From Halichondria panicea (taxonomy: Eukaryota > Porifera > Demospongiae > Suberitida > Halichondriidae), in the NCBI RefSeq assembly GCF_963675165.1, contig NC_087388.1, forward strand, positions 1,776,800 to 1,840,799: a stretch of DNA of 64,000 nt, given 5' to 3'. Every line of letters begins with the position of its first letter. Position 1 is the stretch's first letter. Position numbers and translations under genes: made by a program. The notes beneath the pieces were generated by a model that saw only the letters and a program-made list of their open reading frames with translations, was not told where the DNA came from and did no database searches. This document shows, one piece after another, positions 1 through 10,749 of this stretch.

Positions 1-4
1 CTAG

Positions 5-75
5 TTGGATAGAACACTTCCTCTAACCAATCAGATTGCGGTATTTTAATAGGCAAACATGATCTAAATTAATGT
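5..75. repeat. Dispersed repeat, copy 1 (partner at 31645-31705)
   Basis: The stretch starting TTGGATAGAACACTTCCTCT recurs with few changes at 31645-31705 inside a TTC27 intron, including the following AACCAATCAGATTG segment and the AAACATGATCTAAA segment. It is cut by the window edge, so its class cannot be told. No coding potential is seen in it. Confidence 0.6.
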
Positions 76-230
76 AGCAAAGCTAGCTAATTCAGTTTGC
101 GCATGTGCAGGCCTATATTTTAATTGGCCTGGATTCGAGGCTAGTGTTGACAATGTATAATGCTGAAGTCAGCACTTACTAAAAAACAATAATAACTTTC
201 TAATAAGGCGACCTTCACCAAGTTCAGCAA

Positions 231-243
231 GAACCTTCCAGAA
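231..243 (+). promoter_or_regulatory. Three-module heat-shock element (GAAccTTCcaGAA)
   Basis: The sequence GAACCTTCCAGAA matches the canonical HSF binding pattern nGAAnnTTCnnGAAn with no mismatch and perfect 5-bp module spacing. Removing the two later insertions (260-577 and 633-12480) places it roughly 150 bp upstream of the start codon of the HSP40 gene at 12565. A TATA-like TGTATATTA sits at 12501-12509. HSEs at that distance are normal for HSP40 promoters; that this one works is inferred. Confidence 0.65.
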
Positions 244-259
244 GCATACGACCTCTTTC

Positions 260-577
260 TAGTTGGGCGGAGCCCGACCGTCCCTGACGGGAGGTCGGGT
301 TGCAAGCCTATCTGGAATTTGTTCTGCGCATTATGTAGTACTGCTATGAATATTATTATTCTCAGGTGGGTGTTAACCGACTTGATGACGTTGTAAACCA
401 CAGGATGGCACAGCAATACTGCATGCGGTTTTGCAACTAGATGCAAGCGGAAGTGTAACCAAGCCACGTGAAAAATGCTGCAATCTGATAGGGCGCCACT
501 ATAGTGGCGCTAGAACAAATCCCAGATAGGCTTGCAACCCGACCTCCCGTCAGGGACGGTCGGGCTCCGCCCAACTA
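260..577. mobile_element. 318-bp MITE with ~60-bp terminal inverted repeats and 9-bp target duplication
   Basis: Bases 260-320 and 517-577 are inverted copies with one or two differences, both beginning TAGTTGGGCGGAGCCCGACC. The element is flanked by the perfect 9-bp direct repeat ACCTCTTTC (251-259 and 578-586). A 9-bp target duplication with long TIRs fits a non-autonomous Mutator-like element. Its ends differ from those of the large MULE next door, so it belongs to another family. A minus-strand open frame at 141-467 crosses the element edge and looks accidental. Confidence 0.85.
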
Positions 578-583
578 ACCTCT

Positions 584-626
584 TTCCAGAACTACTCCGA
601 AAGCTGAGGCACTTAGTAGAAGTTTC
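584..626 (+). promoter_or_regulatory. Second cluster of heat-shock-element modules
   Basis: TTCcaGAA at 584-591 is followed by GAA at 599-601, which keeps 5-bp module phasing with one degenerate module between. GAAgtTTC lies at 619-626. The last one overlaps the target site of the giant MULE, whose 9-bp duplication TTCTTTTTG begins at 624. In the uninterrupted locus these would lie about 20-60 bp upstream of the TATA-like sequence at 12501. Confidence 0.5.
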
Positions 627-632
627 TTTTTG

Positions 633-735
633 ACTAACCGTTAGAAACAGTGAAAAACCATTTATTAACGTTACGTAAAGGTTATATCACGTGATCCACA
701 CAGCGCTATACAGTGCAGTAAAGTACGTGAAATGC
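633..735 (+). repeat. Left unique part of MULE terminal inverted repeat
   Basis: Aligned by eye to the complement of 12378-12480, this region differs at only a few positions and includes the shared segments AACCATTTATTAAC, TATATCACGTGAT and CAGCGCTATACAGTGCAGTA. After about 725 the left copy has a short extra stretch, and then both ends enter the repeat arrays, where the similarity goes on. Confidence 0.9.
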
Positions 736-749
736 ATGAGAGCTAGAGA

Positions 750-2660
750 GTGTTCATTGGTGTGTATGTGTCTGTGAGTGTTCACTAGTGTCAGCCAGTG
801 ATCATGGGTGTATGCCAGTGTTTACTAGTGTGTGTCAGTGTATGCCAGTGATCATGGGTGTATGCCAGTGATCATGGGTGTCCGTGAGTGTTCGCTGGTG
901 TCTGCCAGTGATCATGGGTGTCTGTGAGTGATCATGGGTGTCTGCGAGTGTTCGCTGGTGTCTGCGAGTGTTCGCTGGTGTCCGTGAGTGTTCACTGGTG
1001 TCTGCCAGTGATCATGGGTGTCTGCCAGTGATCATGGGTGTCTGTGAGTGTTCGCTGGTGTCTGCTAGTGTTCTCTGGTGTCTGCCAGTGTTCCCTGGTG
1101 TCCCTGAGTGTTCCCTGGTGTCTGCAAGTGATCATGAGTGTCTGTGAGTGTTCGCGGGTGTCTGCCAGTGTTCATGGGTGTCCATGAGTGTTCGCTGGTG
1201 TCTGCCAGTGTCTGTGAGTGTTTGCTGGTGTCTGCCAGTGATCATGGGTGTCTGCCAGTGATCATGAGTGTCTGCCAGTGATCATGGGTGTCTGCCAGTG
1301 ATCATGGGTGTCTGCCAGTGTTTACTAGTGTCTGTCAGTGTATGTCAGTGTCTATGGGTGTCTGTGAGTGTTCGCTGGTGTCTGCCAGTGTCTGTGAGTG
1401 TTCGCGGGTGTCTGCCAGTGATCATGGGTGTCTCAGGAGTGCCTGTGAGTGTTCTCTGGTGTCTGCCAGTGATCATGGGTGTCTGCCAGTATTCTCTGGT
1501 GTCTGTGAGTGTCCGCTGGTGTCTGCGAGTGTTCGCAGGTGTCTGCCAGTGATTATGGGTGTCTGTGAGTGTTCGCTGGTGTCTGCCAGTGTTCGCTGGT
1601 GTCCGTGAGTGTTCCCTGGTGTCTGCAAGTGATCATGAGTGTCTGTGAGTGTTCTCTGGTGTCTGCCAGTGATCATGGGTGTCTGCCAGTATTCTCTAGT
1701 GTCTGTGAGTGTTCGCTGGTGTCTGTGAGTGTTCGCTGGTGTCTGCGAGTGTTCGCAGGTGTCTGCCAGTGATCATGGGTGTCTGTGAGTGTTCGCTGGT
1801 GTCTGCAAGTGATCATGAGTGTCTGTGAGTGTTCGCGGGTGTCTGCCAGTGATCATGGGTGCCTGCCAGTGTTCGCTGGTGTCTGTGAGTGTTCGCTGGT
1901 GTCTGCGAGTGTTCGCTGGTGTCTGCGAGTGTTCCCTAGTGTCTGTGAGTGTTCGCTGGTGTCCGTGAGTGTTCACTGGTGTCTGCCAGTGATCATGGGT
2001 GTCTGTGAGTGTTCGCTGGTGTCTGCGAGTGTTCGCTAGTGTCTGCGAGTGCTCACTGGTGTCCGTGAGTGTTCCCTGGTGTCTGCAAGTGATCATGAGT
2101 GTCTGTGAGTGTTCGCGGGTGTCTGCCAGTGATCATGGGTGCCTGCCAGTGTTCTCTGGTGTCTGTGAGTGTTCGCTGGTGTCTGCGAGTGTTCGCTGGT
2201 GTCTGTGAGTGTCGCTGGTGTCTTTAAGTGAGTGAGAGTGTCTGCAAGTGTTCGCTGGTGTTTGCCAGTGTCGATGTGTGTCTGTGAGTGTTCGCTGGTG
2301 TCTGCCAGTGATAATGGGTGTCTGCCAGTGTTCGCTGGAGTCTGTGAGTGTCGCTGGTGTCTTTAAGTGAGTGAGAGTGTCTGCAAGTGTTCGCTGGTGT
2401 TTGCCAGTGTCGATGTGTGTCTGTGAGTGTTCGCTGGTGTCTGCCAGTGATCATGGGTGTTTGCTAGTGTCTTTGAGTGTTCCCTAGTGTCCTTTGGTGT
2501 CTATGAGAGTTCACTGGAGTCTGCTAGTGTCCCTCGGTGTCTGTGCATGAGTGTTCCCTGGTGTCTGCTAGTGTCCCTCGGTGTCTGTGAGTGTCTCGGT
2601 GTCCGCATGAGAGAGTCTGTGAGTGCATGTTCCCTGGTGACTGCGAGTGAATAAGAGTGT
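750..2660 (+). repeat. Left subterminal array of ~20-bp repeats
   Basis: About 95 units of a 20-bp motif, mainly GTGTCTGCCAGTGATCATGG and GTGTCTGTGAGTGTTCGCTG variants, run with near-perfect 20-bp register and occasional slips. Each unit keeps AGTG and GTGTCTG cores, and many contain the palindrome TGATCA. Several open frames of 60-110 codons run through it in both directions, but these only reflect a unit with few stop codons. The array is the inverted counterpart of 10750-12375. Confidence 0.93.
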
Positions 2661-2894
2661 CAGCAATTGTATATGTACTTATAGTATCTAGTTCAGTCAG
2701 TGAAGTGCATGCCCTACGCCTAGACAAGTTGCATGGGCGGAGTCCAACCAACTACGTCTAGACTATGATTATGAATGCATGTGTCCACAATGTAACTATA
2801 GAATCAAGAATGGACAAATATGAATCCAGTAGTAAGCAATTAATGCACTATAGAGTATAGTTTAGTTTAGTCAGTTCAGTTCACAATGAGCAGT
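2661..2894. other. Short non-coding spacer inside the MULE
   Basis: About 230 bp between the left array and the stop codon of the minus-strand NTPase gene. It presumably holds that gene's 3' untranslated region. A sequence at 2731-2756 (GGGCGGAGTCCAACCAACTA) weakly resembles the TIR tip of the 318-bp MITE at 260-577. Nothing else is seen. Confidence 0.4.
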
Positions 2895-5800
2895 TCACAA
2901 TTTTCGTTTCACTCTGTCTCTTGTTGTTGACTTTGGATGAAAGAAATCCGAAAGACTGTCGTGTAAAGCCAACTCGCGAGAATGTTTGCCCAGTTTGGCA
3001 CTAGAACTTGGAGATATGATCACATCGCTAGGCAAAGGAGTGGCCACAGCAGAAGTGGAACTTGGAGATATGATCACATCGCTAGGCAAAGGAGTGGCCA
3101 CAGCAGAAGTGGTGACAGAGGATACGACAGGAGTGGTATTCACGTGCACAGTTGCAGCTACAGCAGGAGTGGTGACGGAGGATACGGCAGGAGTGGTGAC
3201 GGAGGATACGACAGGAGTGGTATTCGCGTGCACAGTTGCAGCTACAGCAGGAGTGGTGACGGAGGATACGGCAGGAGTGGTGACGGAGAATACGGCAGGA
3301 GTGGTAATCACGTGCACAGTTGCAGCTACAGCAGGAGTGGTGATGGAGGATACGGCAGGAGTGGTAATCACGTGCACAGTTGCAGCTACAGCAGGAGTGG
3401 TGACAGAGGATACGGCAGGAGTGGTGACAGAGGATACAACAGGAGTGGTATTCACGTGCACAGTCGCAGCCACAGCAGGAGTGCTGGGAGTTGTAGTCAC
3501 AGCTATATAAAAACAAAAAAAGTGTATATTATTACTGGTATATAACATGCAGAATAATGTCATGCACATAATTATAATTATATCAAGTGTATTGTATATG
3601 TAACAGTCAGATAACATACCAATCTTTAGTTGTTTGACAAGTTTTGGTGGCCATCTTTTATCATCAACAAAAATAGCCAAGCAGCTCCTCCTTACAGTGT
3701 TTTTGTTTGGTTGAAAGGCCGTGTCTGTACAACCAAGCTTGAGGAGAGGCCTCTTGATACCACCCCTGCCTAATTTTAATCTCCTGATAGTGAGACTAAA
3801 ATCCTCATCAATGTGAACCAGCTCATTTACTCTGCTCATCCACATGACCACAACTGGACGCCTTTCTAGAGTAGAACTCCTCATGAATGCCAAAACCTAT
3901 ATGACAAAAATGTAATGCATATATGCACAAAAATAATAATAATTATATAGATATAATTATAGTCCCTTCAATTGCATATTTTAATGGATCTCATTAATTG
4001 GTCAACAGCATGTACGATAATATAGAAGATATACCACAGCTATACTTGGAGCCTATATACATGCATGCATGCATAATACATTTATAACTCGTGCATGCAT
4101 GTGCATACCTCGTGTTTTTGCAGTGTAGCTGTGACCAAGCAGATGCTCTGCACTGTTTCGAAGAAACTTGAGGCTGAGCACGAAGTTTGTGATTTGGCTG
4201 TTGTTGATTGAACTCTTTTTGATGCTTTGTGTACAATGAAGTGCATCGCCTCAGCAACAATAGTACTAACACACTCGGCCTGCATGAATAATACTGGAGT
4301 ACGGCACAAGTATATACCATGCATGCATATTTTTATCATTAAGTATCCACGCAGGCTGACAATGATGCATGTGTTCTAATTTTAAACCGCACCTACAACT
4401 TATAACAGATTAGAAAGTACCTTGTTGCATTCTTCATCACCATCCTCTTCTTTCTGCAGCTCATTTGTATCACTTTCGTACACCATGTTGATAAACTGCA
4501 TATACATGATGATTAACAGACACGTAATAAATTAAAAAGGGCCATGCATGCCAGTACATTGCTAAAATTCTTACAAATGCACGTGTAACATATATATATA
4601 TACCTTCTCCAGAAAGTAGAAGGAGATTGCCCAGCTCAAAACATTACGGGAGACCATAGAGTGGGACTCACTTCCCTGGAGGTCTTCCCTGATCTCCTGA
4701 ATTCTCTCTTCACCACTTTCCAGCATTGTCTTACCCTGTCTGATGATCCATCCGACAAGGGATGAGTACTTCCCACTTTCACAAGCTCTCTGGAAATCCC
4801 CGTACACAGTGCATTCCTCTGCCGTTACTGGCCCACAAGAGGGGAGCTCAAATGGGATCAGGAGTACTCTGGATAGCACTCTGCATGTATATATAGTGTA
4901 TATATAGTGTAAATAGCTGTTGTATAACCAAGAGTGCATGACACTGCATGCATTTACTATAATGACGACAATTAATAATAACAGTGCATGCCTGCAACTA
5001 TAATAAAACAATTGGCACCCACCTGTCCATCTCGTCTGCTCCAAAGTTTGTAGCGACAATGGGAATGCTGAATGGCTTGCGTGCACCGCTTCTCAGATTT
5101 ATAGTTTTCTGCCCATTGTAGAGGTCGATACACAGCTCCCCTAAATCCAACTGGTTCGACCGTGACCCCCTACTTTTGGTAGGATCGTCTATGCCATACG
5201 GCAAGGTGGATCTGGAAGATCGCTCTAGCATTCCAGCATTCGTCCCCTTGGAACAAATTCCATTATGAGCACAACCAAAGAGTGCAAGTGCTGCCTTTAT
5301 AGCAGTCGATTTGCCAGTCCCTGATTCTCCTGTCGCAACCGTAACAGCACAACCACCGTACTTGTCTATGACTGTACGGTAGTGGAAGGACATCACAGCA
5401 CCTGATACAACCAACAACCCAGGAATAAGATTATGATTGAGACACTTCTTCAAATTAAGGAAGAAATCGACAGCACTGGAAAGGCTCAGTGGTTTCCGGA
5501 CAACAGCTGTCACATCATCCATCATAATCTTGTCACTCTCCATTATTGACTCTCTCTTCAACCAGACATGAGGATTGGATACTTCCGCTACTTCCTCTCC
5601 ATTTGAATCTAGAAAGCATTTTGAATTCATCGCAAAAATTCCGGATTGTTGTTGACCAGACACCATTACTGCTTTCTTGGTTTGTAGACCACCTTGAACA
5701 TTGCGTTTCAGAAACTGCACAAAGAATGCCACATGGTTATTTGACTCAAAACCGCAGGACATCGCTCCAGGTCCGAAGGAGTAGTTTATTTGATCAATAA

Positions 5801-7089
5801 ACTTGTTCTTTGCATTTAGAGAACTGGCTGTGAAAAAACATTCCCTGAAAAAAGGAAAAACATTACACATTACAGTGACTATCAATACAGGTTGCACACT
5901 ATACCACAAAGGTTAACCCTGCATGGAGCATAATGCAAGCTTAATACCTTAAAGGTGGTACACCTCAACACCACCTATATCAATACAGGTTGAACACACT
6001 ATACCACAAAGGTTAATTAATTACCCTGGAGCATTGAGCATAATGCAAGCTTAATACCTTAAAAGTGCATGGTACACCTCAACACCATGCAGGTACTCTT
6101 TTAAAGTTGCTGTGAGGGAAAGGTCTGTGGAAAGGACATTAACACTTGTACTAAATGTAACTATGGTTTTAGATAGCTATACCTTGTTAGTTCTAGTGAT
6201 AGCTTTAGTTGCCTGACCTTAGTTCTGTATTAGGTTCTAGAAACTTTTCTAGTTGTCTGTAAATAGCATGACTTTTGTGTGTCTCTGTCAGACTGTGTGT
6301 ATACTGATTCCGATTGTTGTTACCTGAACCTCTGTCTGTCTGATCTATAGCTAAGCTAACCGGAGGCTTACACCCCCTGCCACAAGGTGTAGTGTGACGT
6401 TTCAGTGAACAGACCACAAGAACCACACTGAGTAGCAGGTCAAGGGTGTGTTCTTCTCAACTGATAGAGCAAACCAACCACTGGCCACTATAGCTAATTA
6501 CTTAGTCTATAGGGAATTACAATTTAAAGCAAAGGTATATCCTAGTCTATATACATGCATGCATTTCAGATTTGTACACATTATCTACTACAAGTAACAC
6601 ACCTGCTTAGGTTTTCTTCAGCATCTTGTTCCCTTTTTACAAGGACGAAATAGCCAGTGTTGGTACCAGCCTCAGCGATGTACAACAGCTTCATAGCAAA
6701 ATCGTTCAGGATGTGTTTCACCCCCTTTGATGTAATGGTGCCCGATACCCCTTTCTCCCAATCATTGAAAAAGGACACTTTTGCTTGCACCTGCAATCAC
6801 ATCAATGAAGCAACAAACTCATAACCTCAAGTAATATTTATAGTCGTGTCGTGTTTTATGTAGCATAATTAGAACACACATGCAGTTACACACATGCATA
6901 AAATTATAATTATACATGATGTACTTACATTCATAATACCATGATAGTGTAAATTACCTTAGTATCTTCATACTGTTGACTACCAGCTTGACTAGCAGAC
7001 GAGAATGAGACAAAGGAGGGGGAGTCAAGTAGTGAGGCATGACTACTGGAGTCGAAAGCCGATTGTTCATCATCACCATCAAAGTCCAT
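2895..7089 (-). CDS. MULE-borne P-loop NTPase, ~849 aa, 8 exons
   Basis: Exons by GT-AG rules and continuous phase: 7089-6958, 6790-6603, 5844-5023, 4880-4604, 4495-4421, 4279-4109, 3896-3620 and 3502-2895. The total is 850 codons with the stop. A clear Walker A motif GESGTGKST lies near residue 278. It is followed by a TLPYGIDDP segment that may supply the acidic Walker B residues, so an AAA+/helicase-like ATPase is likely, somewhat like the DUF927 group; I cannot name the family. The N-terminus is Ser/Asp-rich. The C-terminal ~150 residues are Thr/Val/Pro-rich tandem repeats, ending in a basic tail (KRKL). It is transcribed away from the transposase across a 284-bp gap. A role as transposition partner, in the way MuDR carries a second gene, is inference. 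A cargo role is the alternative. Confidence 0.8.
3030..3490 (-). repeat. Coding minisatellite in the NTPase C-terminus
   Basis: Units of about 24-66 bp encode variants of TTPAVSSV and TTPAVAATVHV, repeated across the last exon. Before the array (on the minus strand, after it) lies a twice-repeated unit encoding SAVATPLPSDVIISPSS. Other frames are also open here because the unit lacks stops. Copy number is probably variable between element copies. Confidence 0.85.
5876..6095. repeat. Tandem duplication within an NTPase-gene intron
   Basis: Two adjacent copies of a ~115-bp segment sharing GCATAATGCAAGCTTAATAC, the CTCAACACCA stretch and the ACACTATACCACAAAGGTTA stretch. It lies wholly within the intron between exons 2 and 3. 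Confidence 0.6.
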
Positions 7090-7373
7090 AGCAAATAGAC
7101 ACACTGACACACAAGTAATAGAAACTTGGCAAAGGAGTAGCAAATATAGCACGAAATCCGAATGAAATGTCAACAACTAGCTATCTTGTAACAACTAAAT
7201 CCTTGCAATCTGCATGCCTAGTGCCTCTTGCGCATGCGTTTCCTTCCACTTCCTGAAATTCCTGTGGGAATACTATACAATTTGTTTTTTGTGCGGGAGA
7301 TAGCCGGTGAATTGATTTCATGCAAGAGTCAAGTTGATAGTCAAGTTGAAAGTCGTTTAAGAGGTATTACAAC
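7090..7373. promoter_or_regulatory. Divergent promoter region of the two MULE genes
   Basis: The 284 bp between the NTPase start codon (7089, minus) and the transposase start codon (7374, plus) must contain both promoters. GCGCATGCG-type palindromes occur near 7230. No clear TATA box could be assigned. Confidence 0.5.
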
Positions 7374-10300
7374 ATGCAGAGCAGTGATGCAAGTGACTCT
7401 CTCCTCAACTTTCACACTACATCCCAATCCTCCCAACAGAGCAGTGCGAGTGCCTCTACTAGTGCCCAACAAAGCAGTGCGAGTGCCTCTACTAGTGCCC
7501 AACAAAGCAGTGCGAGTGCCTCTACTAGTGCCTCTCTCCTCAACCAATCCCAACAGAGCAGTTTAAGACTCAGTGTAAGTGACTCTATCCCTCATCAACT
7601 TCCAAACTAGTCTCAATCAATCCCATGCATGTGATCCCCCCAACAGAGCAGTGAGAGTGCCTCTACTAGTGCCACTAGTGCCTCTCTTCTCAACCAATCC
7701 CAAGAGAGCAATTCAAGCAGCCTCAGTGCAAGCATAGATGCAAGTGACACTCCCCGGCGAAAGAAATTCCTTTGCTCAGTTTGTAACTCCAGCTATGCCT
7801 TCCAAACTGGTCTCTCCAGACACATTAAGGACAAGCATCGAGATAATAGTGATGACTATTTACAATGCCAATTCTGCGAAAAAAGGTATATGAACTAATT
7901 ATTGTAGACCTAATATTTAAATGTATACGGAGTGAGTCTATAATTATACGGATCTATTGTTATATATAGTCACGTGTTCATCATTATTTACTTAGTTTTG
8001 CAACATCAACAAAATGTGATGGGGTTGCCGCTCTATAATGTGATGAGGCTATTATAAGGTGCATTCCATATTAAGAGCTTTTTGTGGGGATGTTTGTTCA
8101 AAATTCTTTTTTTGTGATAATTATTACGTTTAGTCTCATTTCAACTGAAGTTTTTGGGACCTGTAGGTTCAAAACTATATCAAGTCTATCCACTCATATG
8201 GGGACAAGTCATAAAGAAAATGTTCTGATAAAACACGATTCTTTCAGTGACGTTGCAGCATTTCATGAATGGAAAAGTAAAGAAGAAAGGCAAACACAGT
8301 CCTCATTTGTACAGTCGTGTGGAACAAAGCGAACAAAAAGCACTGAGTATACTTACTATTACTGCAACAGACAGGGACATTTTTGCTCACGATCAAATGG
8401 CAAACGTGTTATGAAATCACAGGGTACCTGCAAACTGGTGGAACATTGCACAGCATATATTAAAATGACCAAATGTGTTACTGACGGTACCGTGTCTATA
8501 CAATATTGCACCAGCCATTCTCACGAAGTTAATATTGGACACCTCCGCCTTCCGAATGATGTGAGAGTTTCTATTGCCACAAAGCTTCAAGATGGAATCC
8601 AATCTGATAAGATATTGGATCAGATACGAGACAATGTATCTCCGAAAACACTAGGAAGAGAACATCTCATAAGTAAGCAAGATATCCACAACATTGAGAA
8701 GCAATTTTGTGTAGATGGAGTACAGAAACACCTAAATGACTCCCAGAGTGTAAATGCATGGGTACAAGAGCTTCACTGTTCTGAGTACTCTCCTGTGCTT
8801 TTGTATAAAATGCAGGGAGTAGAAGATGTGGCTATCGGAACAACTTCTGCATTTAGCAGAGATGATTTTGCCCTATGCATTCAGACAAAATTCCAATGCG
8901 ATATGCTATCAACGTTTGGGAAGAACGCAATATGCATAGATTCTACACACTCTACTAATCAGTATGATTTTTTACTAAACACGATCATGGTGATTGACGA
9001 GTTTGGCGAGGGGATACCAGTTGCTTACTTGATAAGCAACCACGAAACTGGAGCAGTTATTGAGGCATTCTATGAGGCAATAAAATGTCAAGTTGGCATG
9101 ATTGAACCTTTGGTTTTCATGACTGATGATGCACCACAATACTTTACCGCTTGGCAAAATCAATTCGGGCGTAACTCTCGAACACAAAAACTGTTGTGTA
9201 GATGGCACTTAGACAAAACTTGGAGGGGAGCTATACGTGAGAAGGTATCTAGCGACCTTCAACCAGAAATTTATCGCTATTTATTGGTGTTACTACATGA
9301 AACAACATTAGCAGAATTTAACAAAAAACTACAACAATTTCTAAGTTTTTTGAAGGAAAAGAAACAGCATTTGTTCCTGGAATACTTTCAGAAAAATTAC
9401 TGTAATCGTACAAGCCAATGGGCAACTTATGCAAGATGCTACACAAGTGTAAATACGAACATGCACATAGAAGCTTTCCACCGTCTTGTAAAAACTGTTT
9501 ACTTTCAGCAAAAACAAAATAGGAGAGTAGATGCACTTTTGAACGTTCTTCTGAAATTGGCCAGAGACAAAGCATTTGAACGACTCATCAAGACTGAGAA
9601 GGGAAAGCTCACTCACAAGATTTCAGAAGTGAACAAGAGGCACACAAGTGCAGAGAAAGTGAGTGAGTGCACTACTGTGACATCAATATCGCAAGATCAC
9701 TGGACCATAAAATCAGCACAAGGCCAGAGCAGCTATACTATCAAAAAGTCTTCGCCACAAGCATGCTCTTCTTGTCCACTCAAGTGTTCCCACTGTGGAG
9801 TGTGTATGCACATGTATTCATGCACATGCCTTGATAGCATATTGCATAGTACAGCCTGCAAACATGTGCACTTAGTGCACATGCACATGCAGCAACAACT
9901 CAGTTGTACAGAACAATCTGATGAGCAATCTACGGGTGATACACTCAATCAGTCTGACAATGAGGAATACTCCACAACATTTCCTCAATATTTGGAAAGA
10001 ACAAATTCAGACAACAAATTTCTTACAGAATCGCTTGTCACTACTTGCAGGGAAATACAGCAGATTATTCCGAGTATATCGAACATAGCTGCAAAGAGAG
10101 CCGCTAACAAACAATTGAAATCAACTCTATCTCTACTTAAAGCTTCGATTTCAAGTGAAAATGTTACGCTGCAACCTACAAGGAAGTATGCAGCAAATAA
10201 GCACCATGAGAAGCAACAGAGGTTTTACTCAACAAGACAGAAAAAAGCAAGTACATCAAGTAGATGGAGTAAACCAACTGCAGAAGAGCAGGTATCCATC

Positions 10301-10474
10301 AGCAATGAACTAGCCACAATTGAAGTTAAGTTTTGCGGTATTTGTTTTAAGGAAGATGACGGTAACTCTGAATGTGACTTCAATGAATGGGTTGAATGCT
10401 GTGGGTGTGATATCTGGATACATACAACTTGTAGTAGCAAACGTGGTGACTTAGAATTTTGTCATTTTTGTTGA
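7374..10474 (+). CDS. MULE transposase with C2H2, SWIM and PHD fingers, ~915 aa
   Basis: Exons 7374-7574, 7647-7885 and 8167-10474 join in phase with GT-AG introns (72 and 281 bp). The first intron removes an in-frame TGA. The second splits a zinc finger cleanly. N-terminus: Ser-rich, including a threefold ~33-bp repeat. Residues ~127-175: two C2H2 fingers (CSVC..H...H and CQFC..H...H). MULE DDE core: Asp in ICIDSTH (~405), Asp in FMTDDAPQY (~466), the CRWHLDKTW Cys/His motif, and Glu in NMHIEAFH (~581). SWIM finger: CTC then CKHVH (~697-718). PHD-type C4HC3 finger at the extreme C-terminus. It should cut and paste the element by binding its ends. The catalytic triad is complete, so it looks active. 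Confidence 0.92.
7434..7535 (+). repeat. 33-bp coding tandem repeat in transposase exon 1
   Basis: Three nearly identical units encode QQSSASASTSA. A related fragment is found again after the first intron (7641-7700), so that intron lies inside an older, longer repeat. Confidence 0.85.
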
Positions 10475-10749
10475 TAGTATAGATAGATCTAATTATGTAT
10501 ATATACACATCATCATATTAAATAATTATGACATAAATGTTATTGACAATTACAGTCTTAAGGATTTTTCAGTAACTTTGTGATGGACAGCCATACTCTG
10601 CGGTCCTCCACACTCTGCGGTCCTCGATCGGGGATTAAGTCACTACAGTGCCATAGACTTGCAACCTGTAATGTTAGTAAAGAGAGAATAGATTTAATTA
10701 AATGTATATACTATATGTACTGTCTCTCTGTATTGATTAACACGGACAC
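10475..10749. other. Non-coding spacer after the transposase
   Basis: It holds the presumed transposase 3' untranslated region and a short direct repeat (ACTCTGCGGTCCTC twice, about 10595-10626). No gene is seen. Confidence 0.4.

Noticed and set aside
141-467. 108-codon minus-strand frame
   Set aside because: It crosses the MITE boundary, so it cannot predate the insertion, and resembles no family.
938-2454. Many 60-107-codon open frames on both strands
   Set aside because: They run through the 20-bp array and only mirror the repeat unit; no start context, splice sites or protein family.
750-2660. CRISPR-like appearance of evenly spaced repeats
   Set aside because: Units are contiguous with no unique spacers, in an animal genome, and mirrored at the other transposon end.
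2982-3545. Plus-strand and alternative minus-strand frames of 140-190 codons
   Set aside because: Shadows of the coding minisatellite in the NTPase last exon; the spliced minus-strand frame is the one in phase with the upstream exons.
7228-7566. 112-codon plus frame overlapping the transposase start
   Set aside because: It reads the Ser-rich repeat in another frame and does not splice to the zinc-finger exon.
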